Source: Paramecium sonneborni (lineage: Eukaryota > Ciliophora > Oligohymenophorea > Peniculida > Parameciidae). Taken from it: DNA of 64,000 nt. Positions within the stretch are counted from its first letter, which is position 1. Each line of letters begins with the position of its first letter. The stretch is taken from assembly GCA_905182985.1 (NCBI GenBank), contig CAJJDN010000037.1:431500-495499 (forward strand), given 5' to 3'. Positions 63,608 through 64,000 of this stretch are shown piece by piece. The notes beneath the pieces are model-generated. The model was not told the DNA's origin, ran no database searches, and saw only the letters and a list, made by a program, of their open reading frames with translations. A program made the position numbers and the translations under genes.

Positions 63608-63876
63608 ATTTTATTTATAAATTCTTTATATTTAAAATAATTCTATAAAATATACTATTATGGAATTAGTTGCTCTTTCTAACATCTGTTTGATCTTATG
63701 TATCAATATCCAGATTCAACTAAATTTTAAATTTTTTTGTAATTTACTTGAGTACTATTTAAATTTATAAAAACATAACAGTCTTGCTGTTCACAAATAA
63801 AGAAAAACGAATAATCAATCTAATATAAATTCTTTTCTTCATTTCATTTACACTTTTCAAGAATATATTTAATCAT
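63564..63876 (-). CDS. Short hypothetical ORF overlapping the UBL gene start (possible upstream exon)
   Basis: It starts MIKYILEKCKQNEEKNLYQI at 63876. A 28-nt intron fits after NLNSTQ, joining LNLDIDTQDQTDVRKSNQ. The frame ends at TGA 63564-63566, overlapping the first codons of the downstream UBL gene in a different frame. Four cysteines occur early in the frame (KCKQ..., ICEQQDCYVFI). It may be the 5' exon of the UBL gene joined by an intron I could not place. Confidence 0.35.
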
Positions 63877-64000
63877 AATTGAAATTAAAAAAATACATAA
63901 ATAACAAAATTACTAAATTAAATCAAATTCATTATTCCAAATTTAGATAGAAATAAAAGATTAATCTTATTTGGGAGCTTTATTATATAAATATTTCAAT

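Overview
The window is macronuclear DNA of a ciliate, almost certainly a Paramecium. TAA and TAG are read as glutamine throughout and TGA is the only stop. The DNA is very AT-rich, genes are packed closely, and nearly every split gene carries GT..AG introns of only about 21-29 nt whose removal restores recognisable proteins. The many short ORFs produced by the standard code are mostly fragments or shadows. All gene models below were read by eye with TAA/TAG=Gln and micro-intron removal, so boundaries inside long genes (above all the 11.8 kb one) are approximate.

Layout: 0-4.1 kb, 3'-truncated guanylate-binding-protein GTPase with a long coiled coil (-). 4.8-5.6 kb, decayed CCCH zinc-finger pseudogene (+). 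6.2-8.3 kb, tail-anchored TPR-like protein (+). 8.5-10.2 kb, RhoGEF with DH and PX-like domains (-). 10.8-11.3 kb, ubiquitin-conjugating E2 (+). 11.7-12.2 kb, small conserved-looking protein (+). 12.4-24.2 kb, giant HECT ubiquitin ligase (-). 24.9-28.0 kb, MCM3 and ribosomal protein uS17/RPS11 (+). 28.1-32.8 kb, an uncharacterised protein (-), a RING-H2 protein, a Ttd14-like P-loop protein and a basic protein (+). 33.2-37.2 kb, RPL15 and a TRF4-type poly(A) polymerase (+). 38.1-43.8 kb, a candidate PP1 regulator (-), RPL39 (+), CSN7 (-) and an EF-hand protein (+) sharing a 34-nt promoter, and a kinase-like MORN protein (-). 44-47 kb, pseudogene debris and two small paralogues. 47.5-51.5 kb, Rab1-like GTPase, acylated MORN protein and RanBPM-like protein (-). 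54.2-61.3 kb, mitochondrial carrier (+), coiled-coil protein (-), pseudokinase (+), tRNA-Lys(CUU) (-) and importin-alpha-like protein (-). 61.3-63.9 kb, a minus-strand cluster with a CCHC knuckle, a His-rich ORF and two small proteins with apparent ubiquitin-like folds.

Two long perfect direct duplications (44373-46546 around a single n, and 51905-54212 around 150 n) look like unmerged contig overlaps rather than biology. Anyone using these coordinates should collapse them.

The genes are mostly independent eukaryotic single-gene units and no operon is expected. Ubiquitin-pathway functions are frequent here (E2, HECT E3, RING, CSN7, RanBPM/CTLH-like, UBL proteins), but nothing shows this clustering to be more than chance. 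The least explained parts are the UBL/zinc-knuckle cluster at the right edge, the SILK/RVxF protein near 38.2 kb, the two small paralogues at 46.4-47.0 kb and the Cys-Pro motifs of the TPR-like protein.
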